Below are positions 55,088 to 64,000 of a stretch of DNA of 64,000 nucleotides, one piece after another; position 1 is the stretch's first letter, and each line of letters begins with the position of its first letter. This stretch comes from Romanomermis culicivorax. Taxonomy: Eukaryota > Nematoda > Enoplea > Mermithida > Mermithidae. The stretch spans positions 1,054,001 to 1,118,000 of the forward strand of contig CAWUHX010000022.1 in the NCBI GenBank assembly GCA_963922205.1. The letters run 5' to 3'. The translations under genes and the position numbers were made by a program. The notes under the pieces are model-generated. The model saw nothing but the letters and a program-made list of their open reading frames with translations. It did not search any database and had not been told where the DNA came from.

Positions 55088-55316
55088 TAGTATGTTTTCT
55101 ATAAAGTGTTTCTAAATTGAAATAATGACAAAAACTAGTAGTGTCATCAAAAACAATTATACAAATCTTTTTTACAATAAGATTAAGTCAAGTATGTTTT
55201 ACAAAATTTTCAATACCATGTGACATACGTTTTATCACAGTAGAAAATGATAAAAATGTGGAGTAATATTTGCTTTCCAGATTCTTCATTCAGGAAGTAA
55301 CAAGAAAACAGACTAT
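55088..55316. mobile_element. MITE family T, copy
   Basis: Ends TAGTATGTTTTCTATAAAG and AACAAGAAAACAGACTA, flanked by TG/TA-rich DNA. About 230 bp, no frame. Confidence 0.65.
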
Positions 55317-55324
55317 GTATAAAT

Positions 55325-55525
55325 TACAAAGGAAAGTATAAAATAGAGACAGAAACAGAAAGAAAATAAGGGGACGAAAACACACCGAAAAGGAACAAGA
55401 AAGAAACAGTAAAAACAAAAGTGGGGAAACATAAAAAGTGAATGGAAGGGAATAATAGAGAAAATGGAAAGATAACTGGAAAGAGAAGGGACAAAAAGAA
55501 GAAAGAAGAAGCGGAAACACGGCCG
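55325..55525. repeat. Polypurine tract of about 200 bp
   Basis: The plus strand is about 95% A/G (GAAAGAAAATAAGG, GAAGAAAGAAGAAG). It is not a simple microsatellite. The minus-strand open frames across it (Phe/Leu/Ser-rich) only reflect the C/T composition. Confidence 0.85.
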
Positions 55526-55544
55526 ACACTATCCGACACGCATA

Positions 55545-55880
55545 CATGCAATTAGGGGGTGCTATAGGGACCCCTTAGATATCGTTGGCCATATGACTAG
55601 CCACCCCTCCATACAGGATTTCTCAATCCTATGGCTAGCATATTCTAGTCATAGGGACTACCATACTCTTGGCGGAAAAATACTGAAAAATGTCAATTTT
55701 TTGATAAAAAATGTCAAATTTTGAACAAAAATTGGTCAAAAACGTCAACTTTCTGGGCGCTTCATGCCATGAATGCATTTTTACACTTCTTTTAGACAAA
55801 AATTACTATTTTCTGCACTGTTTTTCGGGATTTCTTGGTTAAAAAATCGGATTGACGGACGCCAAGTTATAACATAAAAT
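55545..55880. repeat. Repeat family F, copy near 55.7 kb
   Basis: CCTATGGCTAGC, AAAAATGTCAATTTTTTGAT and GGGCGCTTCATGCC recur in the order seen at 11.4-11.75 kb (inverted) and 21.4-21.9 kb. The ends are not defined. Confidence 0.5.
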
Positions 55881-56939
55881 GGATGCCAGAATGGGACAAA
55901 TACACTTAGTTAAGCCCGGTTCATACTTCTGCTCGGTGAGCGAATTTCTCCCGAGCATGCTCGAAGATGCTCAGCGAGGATGTTTAAAGTTGATTCATTC
56001 TTCGCGAGCAATTTTTTCCCCTAAAAAATGCATATCTTTAAATATTTTTTCCGTGTGGGAACCATTAAATCAACACCTTGAATATTTAGCCCCTCCTAAA
56101 TTTTTTTGCAGGCACAGTGCATTGTAATCATCTTTGTGCTTTGTGCTTTGTAATTTGTTTGTAAGTGCTTTGTAATCATCATTGTCTTTGTAATCAGGTG
56201 ATTAAACGTTCCACAAGAATTTCAATTTTTCATCATCTGATAATTTTTTACGAATAGACATGGCAAAAACTTTACAGCAAAAAATGAAATCCCGCAAATA
56301 AGCTTAGCAATTAGGGATGTATCAGACCTTATGCTACGCTACTACCTGATATTTTCTGACCTGACCCAAATGGGGAAAAAATTATTGACCTGACCAGACC
56401 TGACTGATGGCCCACCTCGGTATTTTCACTGTCTCACCCGACCTTACCTGATATTCTCTGGCTCGATGTATCCCTCAAAAAAGACAGCTCAATTTTAAAC
56501 TATATCACAATGAGTCACAATCAGGCCTGTAGGCAGGGGTGTTGTAGTGTGTTTCTGCATATTTAGGCCAATTTTGTGTTAGTTTGATAACTCAGGGTAG
56601 TTGCCTGCAGATGTGCACCTAAACTGACATAATGGACCATTTCGAGGTAGTTACTGTAGTTTCAGATTCAGTAAGTGTATTTGTGTACGTTTTTCACTTC
56701 TTCCTTCTTCCACTTTTTCAATTTTTACATTTTTACTAGTCGTCTATTTTTGCCACTTTCACCTTTTGCCACCCTTTCAGATTGTTTACGTACTGCTTAT
56801 TATATTGATTGGTATTGTGCAATCCCTCGCCCTTTTGTACGTAAGTGTTTGTGTCTTATATTGTGTAGGTAAACAGAAAAAAAATTCCTGCCTTCAAAAG
56901 TAATAGTTATCAATTCTTGGGTCCTTGTGTTTCTAATTA

Positions 56940-57330
56940 CCGTACTACCCCAAATAAATGCACATTGCGTTTATTTTTTCAAACGGTCGTTGGAAGGTGC
57001 GTTCTATTCAAAGGGTGCGTTAATTTGAGGCGGTGCGTTTATTCTTCCAAACCTCAATTTCGAGGGTGTGTTAATTCAAGGTAATGATGAATGCTACCAT
57101 CATTTTCCAATTTTTATTCAAATTCAACGTTGAAGAAACAACAACAAAAATTAAAATTCTAAATCTACCTCATCATCATCATCATCTTCTTTGCTGCCAA
57201 TGTTGTGCGTTAAAACACCCGGTGCTTTAAATCCAGGGGGTGTGTTTATTTTTTCAAATGCTCTCTAGAGGGAGCGTCTATTTGAGGGGTGCGTTAATTC
57301 GAGGGGGTGCATTAATTTGGGGTAGTACGG
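56940..57330. mobile_element. Mariner-like MITE in the 5' LTR, with TA duplication
   Basis: The inverted ends CCGTACTACCCCAAAT are flanked by TA on each side. The 3' LTR of the same retrotransposon has the uninterrupted site (TTTCTAATTATTTGACC at about 58,688). The interior has diverged GTGCGTTAATT words repeated in both orientations and a CATCATCATCATCATC run. 391 bp. Confidence 0.92.
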
Positions 57331-57809
57331 TATTTGCCTTTTTGGGTAAGCATCGGGTCAGTAGAAAGTTCATGCATTAAGGAAAATTCCTGGCTATTTC
57401 TCCATCTGATTCTTGATTCTTTTCTGACTCATGGACCAGACCAAATAAACGGCCTGAGGGATCCTTAATTCCTGATATAACATTGGTGAACTGCTTGGTT
57501 TACACATGATGCTTTCGTGTCACTGCACTTCATCCAAATGTGGACACCAAATCTGGGGAATCACCCAGATTGATCTGGATATGAAAAAGAATATTAGCGC
57601 CCAAGGATATGAAAAAGAATTATTTAATTGCTAACAACCATGCCAAGAATGCATCATATGCCAAAAAAGAACATGCACTCTCAATCGTGCTCAAACTCAC
57701 CCACTATTATGGATAACACCACACAGCAATTACTAACCTTTGAAAATCAACTCACACCTCTACCATTCTTACAATCGAGCCACAGGACCTTTTTTCACTT
57801 ATTGCACCA

Positions 57810-58066
57810 CCAGACATGCACGGCAAGAATTTTCCAGGGGGGAGGGTCCATGGACTTTTTCCCTGGGGGTAGGGGGTGGGTGAGCAAAAAAACAAAAAAA
57901 GTTCTGCAAGCCTGCTTTTCATACAAAATATGCAGAAAAATCATGGAAAAATCTGTCTTGGAAAAAGTTCAGGTAGGGGTGTTTGACGATTTTTTTTGGC
58001 CATGGTGGTGGCCAGGGTCTCAGGTATGGGGGTTTACCCCCCTTACTCCCCCCTATGTGCATGTAT
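57810..58066 (-). repeat. Repeat family R1, copy 6, inside the LTR retrotransposon
   Basis: Inverted copy: starts CCAGACATGCACGGCAAG, includes GGGGTGTTTGACGATTTTTT, and ends CCTATGTGCATGTATGC. It is the best-preserved copy and shows R1 was mobile after this retrotransposon family existed. Confidence 0.85.
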
Positions 58067-58771
58067 GCACACCACCCTTGGTGAGTTTATGGCTTCTAAA
58101 TCCTTTGATTGATATTTCTAGTCATTGAACAACGCAAAGCAGAGCGCCACCCACTACCCAGCAACTACCACTGAGTGTCATGCCAATGGACACAGCTGCA
58201 CCTTAAGTTCCATTTGATGTGGTCAGGAATGGAGGGAGTAACCTTTCATTGTCCTTGATCTCCTGGTGCACTTAAGGGAGTGTTGTGGGTTTCCACCAAT
58301 TTACGCTGATTTCATAATAGTTTGGCAAGTCAGGATAGTTGCAGGCAGGTACACACCTAAAAGATGTAGCCGACAATTCTGAGGGAGTTACTGTAATTTC
58401 AGATTTGGTAGGCGTGTGTGTTTGCCTGTACTTCACTTCTCTCTCAGTGTGCATTTTTACTAGTCTTCTATTGTTGTCACTGGCCACGCCCCTTTCTTGT
58501 TGTTTTTGGTACTGCTCTCTATCTCGATTAGTATTGTGCAGCTCTTTTGTACATAACTCTTTTGTGTTTTATAATGTGTAGATAAATAGAAGAAAAACTC
58601 CTGTCTTCAAAAGTAATAGGTACTACTCAAATTGAGAAACCAAAGGTTCATCAATTTGAGTTATCAATTCTTGGATCCTTGAGTTTCTAATTATTTGACC
58701 TTTCAGATATGCATTGGGTCGATAAAAAGCCTGAGGGATCCTTAATCCCTGATTTATTTTCAAATATAACA

Positions 58772-58910
58772 AGGGGGTTGGGGGGGTCATGCCCCCCTTG
58801 AAATTTTTCAAATGTTGAAAAGAACAAAGGTAAATCAAGTCAGAAATTCCAATCTTACAGTATATTGAGTGAAAAAATATGTGCCCCCCAAAAAAAAAAT
58901 TCAGGTATGG
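58772..58910. repeat. Repeat family P, copy 2 (right part)
   Basis: GGGGGTTGGGGGGGTCATGC, then AAGTCAGAAATTCCAATCTTA, matching 29,480-29,600. Its left part (GGCCTGTAGGCAGGGG) lies at about 56,523-56,539, on the far side of the LTR retrotransposon. Confidence 0.7.
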
Positions 58911-59384
58911 TGCACAAGGGCTACCTAGTGCAAGAGCACTACCTAGTGCATGAGTGCTACCATAGTCAGAAGTGCTACCAAATTGAAAAGAAATATCTGG
59001 CCCAAAAATCTTATATATTTTGTTTGTTGACAGGATAATAGGGATGGGATGGACCCGGATTTTTTGTGCACTTGACTCAAACTTGGACTTGAAATTTTTG
59101 ACAGGTTGGGCTTGGACTCATACTCGGACTTAAAATTCTTAGCAGGTCGAACTCAGACTTGAAAAAATGCTCGGACACCCGAGGTCTCAGACTCAGATAT
59201 CCATCCCATTCCTGCAGGATAATTTTTGGCTCAGTGCTAGATCCCCTACCTACTACTGCATTTCTGCTACCTTATTCAGATTTTCTACTTTCTGCTGAGA
59301 TATATGTAGTCTGTTTTTCTTGAAATGCTTCTAAATAATGAAAGTGGGTGGCAAGTAGTATTTCAGATCTTCACGCTTTGTTGA

Positions 59385-59820
59385 TGTTGTGTCTTGAATA
59401 ATGACTGGACTAGGTTGCAAATAGATTGGATCCAACTGGTATGTAGCTAAGTTTAATAAGGCTAAGTAACACAACATAAATATATCTAAGCACTAGATAA
59501 TATCCAAGTACTAAATAGTACAATAAATAAAATGAATGAATGTACAAAACAACACACCTTATATAGTATCACCAAAGATCATGGAATGTTCTAGAACCTT
59601 GTAGAATATAAAAGAATATTATAGAATATTATGGAAGGTTCTAGAACTTTCCAGTACAAAGCAGTACACGAAATGTACCTGCACATTATGTTATGTGATC
59701 ATACTGTAAGGTATGCATCACATTGTACTTGCACATCATGTCATGTGATCATACTGTAAGGTATGCATCACATAGTACTTGCAGATCATATCAAGTGATC
59801 ATACTGTAAGATATGTATCA
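59385..59820 (+). mobile_element. Solo LTR with 5-bp target duplication GTTGA
   Basis: 436 bp, starting TGTTGTGTCTTG and ending ATGTATCA, flanked by GTTGA (59,380-59,384 and 59,821-59,825). The TG...CA termini, 5-bp duplication and a TATATAG box with AATAAA-like words are typical LTR features. It differs from family L inside. It arose by recombination between LTRs of a full element. Confidence 0.9.
59674..59820. repeat. Tandem repeat: three 50-bp units at the solo LTR's 3' end
   Basis: Units start at 59,674, 59,724 and 59,774, each containing GTGATCATACTGTAAG. The third is the most diverged. It probably lies in the U5 or R region. Confidence 0.85.
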
Positions 59821-60950
59821 GTTGATAAACAATATATCATATTGAACTAGAAATTTGTGAGCATAATGATCTAACCCTTAAAGATTTTCCGAGCAAAAAA
59901 TTTTACAGCAAGAGTTCTATGTAAATGATTTTGACGACATTACTGATTCGTACCACTTTTCTATTTGGAAGCATTCTATGAAAAACAGACTATAAGTCAA
60001 GTAACACATTACATTTACTTTTTGCATTGAATAATTCGGCTAATTTAATTTTTTATCAATTAGATGATGCATGGATTGTGAAAATTTCATTAATTATAAA
60101 TTATTATCATTAAATTAAATTTCATTTTTAAAAATAGTAAAGCATGTTGTTGCAAGTGATGGGCATCAAAATTTTCGATTTTCCCAGTATCTTCAGAAGT
60201 AAATAAGAAAAATGATGCCCTGCAAAATGCATGTCACGGACCTCAGTAAGATGCAGTGATTTGTTGTTCTTGGCCAAGGGTTGTCCCAATTACTCTATAT
60301 TGAAATGAGATAATTGCCATGGATCCACGTTTGCTAAAAATAATCAATCCTTGGTCTTCTCAGGACGTATATTCAGTAATTGTTTTTTTTAATGTTGAAC
60401 TCAAAATGATAAAATATTTGAAAATAACTGAAAGAAGTTTCCAAGAGAAAATGAAAAAACAAAACATTGTTCATTATCATGACTATTCAAAATATCCACG
60501 ATTGACTTTTATCATATTGACCTCACAATTCACATAGTTTTATAAACCTGATACATGATAAAACCACTGTAACTTTCAACGCAAGTATGTACGGCATTTT
60601 TTCTAATTTGGTAGCGCTTGTGACTATGGTGGCGCTAGTGCACCAGGTAGCTCTCCTGCATCCCAATCAAAAATTCCTTGCTACAAGCTTGGTCACAATT
60701 ATATAATTTCGCATTGGTCATGCCTGCATTGTTCAATTTTGGAATAAACTAGCCGGCCTCAGATGTGCCTATACTTATAACATGTGTAGCTGGCTGAGCA
60801 CGCTCGGAGGAGTAGAAAAATTTTCTACTACTCCGAGCATACTCGGTGAGCAAATTTTTTGTGCTCCAAGTTCAGCGCGCCAAAAAAATATTTGCTGTGC
60901 TTGCCCAGAGCATGCTCGCTGAGCAACGAGGGGCAGTATGAACCGGGCTT

Positions 60951-61433
60951 CAGATCGGACATCAAGTTATGACGGAGGCCAAGTTCGGTCACAATCGTAA
61001 AAATTTTAATAAGATCCTAGCAGGCAGTGCCCACTATAATCTGTTCTTCTGGGACTGAAAATTCGAGTCCATTCGCCAACTAACCATACATTTTTTGAGT
61101 AAAAGTTTGATGGCAAAAGCTCTCTTATTGATTTTGCATTTTTGTCATTTTTGAATTTATGAGCATCCCGTTGTCACTTCCAATAAAAGATGCAGTCACT
61201 TACTTGAAACAATTCCAACAACAACTACAGCAAGATGATTTGTCTGCATTTTTCAGTTTCCCGTTGTCACTTCCAATGCTTCCCGGCTCGTCCCGATCAA
61301 GGAATAAGAAGTATAAAAATTCAATGACTGATATTAGGGCGTTGACAGTGCATAAACCTGAAGAAACAAAGTGTAATTTGCTAATAAGAAAGCAACTTTT
61401 GAAATTGTAGAGCTTGACTTCGACAAATATACA
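60951..61433. other. Spacer with a short unrecognised plus frame
   Basis: An 83-codon frame at 61,159-61,410 (AVTYLKQFQQQLQQDDLSAF) contains an internal duplication of PLSLP. No known domain. The sequence GACATCAAGTTATGACGGAG after 60,957 resembles GACGCCAAGTTATAAC at 55,858, just outside the other end of the 5-kb foldback. Confidence 0.3.
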
Positions 61434-64000
61434 CTAGTTTATTAGAAAATGCTCCGATGGGGCAGAAAAAAGGAGAATATACTTGCTTCGACAGATGCCA
61501 TGGTAGAAAAAGAAGTGGACTAGACTTTTGAGAACTTGGGTCAAAGTTGGAAAAAATTCACTTTCTTTATATTGGATTTTCATTCTGTCTCAAAAAAATT
61601 TTCCATGTCTTTGAAAAAGTATATTCTGCAGCTGAGTGCATCAACACACTTTCCAACCGAACATATGCATCTCCGAAATTTTGAGGAAGGCACAGGGGTG
61701 GATTTTTTGGCATTTTTTGTGACAAAATTAAAAAAAAGTTGAACAAAAAACTATTCTTCATAACAAATCTTCCAGTTTCCAAACCCTTGGTGAAGTTTGT
61801 ACTCCCCATGTCCTCCCTCTCACACATGAGTGTTTCTAACTGCATGAGCTTTTTTTCTAAATTTAGTGTCAATAAGACAGGAATCAACTCTGAGAAGGTG
61901 ACACATGAAATCCCACTCAGTTTTTTTAGAAAATGCTACAGCACAAAGTCTTCTTAGAACTAAATCGATTGTGTAAGATGTGTGTAATTCACTCATTTTA
62001 TTTAAAATATCCTATGGAATTCACTCCATAAGTAACCAAGGCCCAGTTGCACTAAAAGGGTTTAAGCTCCAGTCAAGATAGTCTGGAACAAAAAGACGAC
62101 TCGGTTTGATTTCAGGTTCAGTACAATTTGAATGTCATCAGGACTTGTCGGAATTATAACTATAATATGTCTCCCTCACCATTTTTCAGCTAGTGTGAGA
62201 GGCAGGAGTTTTGAATCGGTCGGGAGATAGAATGCCATTGGTTTACCATTTTTTTATATTTGAAGTCATGTGCCATATTATTTTCATATAGAAAAATGTT
62301 ACTGTGGTTGATGCCATGGGAAGGACAAAGTGCACGATGCTGCAGAATATACTTTTTCACAGACATAGAAAACTTTTTTGAGACAGAATGAAAATCCAAT
62401 ATAAAGAAAGTGAGTTTTTTCCAACTTTGACCCAAGTTCTCAAAAGTCTAGTCCACTTCTTTTTCTAGCATGGCAACTATCGAAGCAAGTATATTCTCCT
62501 TTTTTCTGCCCCATCGGGGCATTTTCTAATAAACTAGTTCACTTCTTTTTAGTGGGCCTCAACCATGCACGAAAACTTTCATAGAAGCGCATTGAAGTTT
62601 TAAATTTGGTCATCTGCACTTCAAAAAACAATAAAAAAACTTCAACCAACGAATTCTCACCTCCAGCAAAAGTAAAGCATGTGTAAAGCGCATAGTACTT
62701 AAAAAATGTTGTAAAGATACTGAAAGGTGACCATATCTATTGAATTCCTCATGGTTCAGAATACTTCAACCCAAAAAATCGCAGAAATACCTTTGTTTAC
62801 ACAATTGATTTTTCTCGTGTAAACTGACTCCGTCCATTGAATTCCCCATGGTCAGAAACATCTTCCCTCAAAAATAGTAGAAATACATTTGTTTACACTC
62901 AGTATGAATTAGTGTGTAAAGTGATCATTTTCATTAAATTCTCAGTGGTAGAAAACCCCTCCCACAAAAAGCTCACAAAAACAGGCTTGGTTAAATTCGG
63001 AATAATTTTTTTGTGAAGTGACACATGCATTGAATTCCCCGCAGTCGAAAGCCCCTTCCATAAAAAATCACGAAAATACGCTTGTTTACACCCGCGATAG
63101 TTTTTTTTGTAAGATGATCGCATTCATCAAATTCTCCATGATCGAAAACCCCGTTCACCAGAAAATCACGAAAGTACGTTTGTTTACAACTGGGATAAGT
63201 TTTTGTGTAAAGTGATCGCATTCATCAAATTCCCCGTGGTCGAAAACCTCTTCCAGCAAAAAATCACGAAAATACGTTTGTTTACACACGGGATAATTTT
63301 TGGTGTAAACTGATCACATTCATTAAGTTCCTCGTGGTCGAAAATCCCCTCCACAAGAAAATTACCGCAGTACGCTTGTTTACACCGTGGATAATTTTTT
63401 TGTGTAAAGTGAGGACGTCTATTGAATTACCCGCGGTAGAAAACTCTCTCCACTGAAAAATCACGGAAATACGCTTGTTTACACCCGGGATAATTTTTCG
63501 TGTAAAGTGACCGTGTCCATCAAATTCCTGATGGTCGAAAACCCTAGAAGTCCAAAAATCACAATAAGGCTACAGGTTTATTTGAAACTGCAAAAAAATT
63601 AGCAGTGCATTATGCTGCAGAAACTTATTTTTTAGAACCCATTAGTATTATATAACAAAATTGGGGAATTTGGCGTTTTCAGGGACTTTGGACAACCATA
63701 TAATTGAATTGAGGCCATATTTCAAAAAAAGAAAAATTCGCATTTGAGATTACACCCCCAAGATGCTTAGGCCGAAGTATGGAGGTTGGATATGGCACAC
63801 CGATTGCTGGGCATGGTGGAACTGGGGGGCCTTAAAAAGTGCGTTTTTTACCTGTTTTTGGTATCCCCACCGAGCACCACTCGCTGATAGAGGCGAAATG
63901 ACAAAAGGCACCCCATAGTTTGCCCCTATGCCCGATATTATGCAAAAAAACCCGAAGGTTCTAGCTCTTACCGTTTTGGCTCTAGAGGGGGGGACATGAA
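61434..64000 (-). mobile_element. Element Z, copy 2, inverted and cut by window end
   Basis: From 64,000 down to 62,540 the sequence is the inverse of 49,990-50,960 (shared CATGTCCCCCCC, CTCTAGAGCCAAAACGG, AGTTTGCCCCTATGCC). Then 62,540-61,434 repeats the internal foldback in the same order. The tandem array has about nine units here (62,740-63,560) against about four in copy 1. It ends abruptly at CTAGTTTATT (61,434) without the AAGGCCC terminus. Confidence 0.8.

Larger units (their letters stand above)
56540..58771 (+). mobile_element. LTR retrotransposon of family L with 5-bp target duplication AGGGG
   Basis: The 5' LTR is 56,540-57,482 (with a MITE inside) and the 3' LTR 58,281-58,771. 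Both run TGTTGT...ATAACA. The element is flanked by AGGGG (56,535-56,539 and 58,772-58,776). A purine tract AAGGGAG precedes the 3' LTR. The internal region is only 798 bp, of which 257 bp is an R1 insertion, and has no gag or pol motif, so it is non-autonomous or internally deleted. It is inserted in a copy of repeat family P. Confidence 0.87.
59308..59994. mobile_element. MITE family T, copy interrupted by a solo LTR
   Basis: The ends TAGTCTGTTTTTCTTGAAA and ATGAAAAACAGACTATA match the complete copy at 47,928. Removing 59,385-59,820 plus one GTTGA lets the two copies align without a gap at the junction. Confidence 0.88.
58911..60658. mobile_element. Foldback element with GCTACC-rich ends
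   Basis: Left arm 58,911-58,985 (GGGCTACCTAGTGCAAG, GAGTGCTACCATAGTC, AAGTGCTACCAAAT) is answered at 60,603-60,658 by ATTTGGTAGCGCTTGTGACT and GCACCAGGTAGCTC. The middle contains a T-family MITE carrying a solo LTR. No coding frame recognised. Confidence 0.65.
55912..60950. mobile_element. Foldback element with family G-like ends, swollen by later insertions
   Basis: The ends AAGCCCGGTTCATACT and AGTATGAACCGGGCTT are an exact 16-bp inverted pair. Subterminal regions share GAGCATGCTC and CTCGGTGAGC palindromes. The 5-kb span contains an LTR retrotransposon (56,540-58,771) and a second foldback with its own insertions (58,911-60,658). The original element was probably far shorter. The TAA at the left has only TTC at the right. 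Confidence 0.6.

Noticed and set aside
55290..55551. Two Phe/Leu-rich minus frames resembling membrane proteins
   Set aside because: Direct consequence of a polypurine tract on the plus strand; overlapping frames are equally hydrophobic.
59674..59820. CRISPR-like array (three 50-bp units)
   Set aside because: No spacers between units, eukaryotic context, and the array lies inside a solo LTR.
62740..63560. CRISPR-like or centromeric satellite array of ~97-100-bp units
   Set aside because: The units are contiguous without spacers and confined to the arm of a transposable element with a second, shorter copy at 50.5 kb.

Overview
This is AT-rich animal genomic DNA crowded with transposable elements. 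It has short GT-AG introns, a metazoan-type eIF2-alpha kinase gene, and PIF/Harbinger, hAT, LINE, DIRS-like and LTR elements. I see no bacterial gene organisation, rRNA gene, CRISPR array or intact tRNA gene. The species cannot be named from the sequence; a non-model, probably invertebrate, animal is my inference.

The one convincing host gene is on the minus strand, about 23,576 to 16,556. Eleven exons can be joined in a single reading frame to give an HRI-like (EIF2AK1-type) eIF2-alpha kinase. It has the glycine loop, catalytic lysine, HRDIK, DFG and APE motifs, and a long acidic/serine-rich insert inside the kinase domain. Its C-terminal end is unclear. Transposons sit in its introns, two of them within about 30 nt of a 3' splice site.

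Region by region. 1-4.1 kb: 3' part of an LTR retrotransposon on the minus strand. 5.5-7.1 kb: a foldback element. 7.8-10.8 kb: a PIF/Harbinger element with terminal repeats and TTA target duplications; its transposase and Myb-like genes are antisense and interleaved exon-in-intron. 12.9-16.3 kb: a multi-part palindrome of hAT-like non-autonomous elements carrying nested MITEs. 16.5-23.6 kb: the kinase gene. 23.8-25.4 kb: a tRNA-derived SINE and a foldback element built from TTGCGCC-like words. 27.2-28.7 kb: a decayed hAT element with an exact 8-bp duplication. 29-31 kb: two LINE pieces. 32.1-35.0 kb: two adjacent hAT-like elements with 8-bp duplications, one almost fully palindromic. 35.1-39.2 kb: a DIRS-like (tyrosine-recombinase) retrotransposon on the minus strand, its recombinase split by a MITE. 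43.9-45.6 kb: Ty3/gypsy-like pol remains. 47.5-49.3 kb: a minisatellite split by a MITE, then a minus-strand LTR. 49.65-52.75 kb and 61.43-64.0 kb: two inverted copies of a 3-kb element with a tandem array in one arm. 55.9-60.95 kb: a deep nest (foldback element, LTR retrotransposon, MITEs, solo LTR).

Several insertions can be proved inside the window because another copy of the host repeat preserves the empty site. The repeats therefore give a relative insertion history. A group of elements ending in (A)GGCCC-N3-(T/C)ATACTT recurs throughout and may be an undescribed family.
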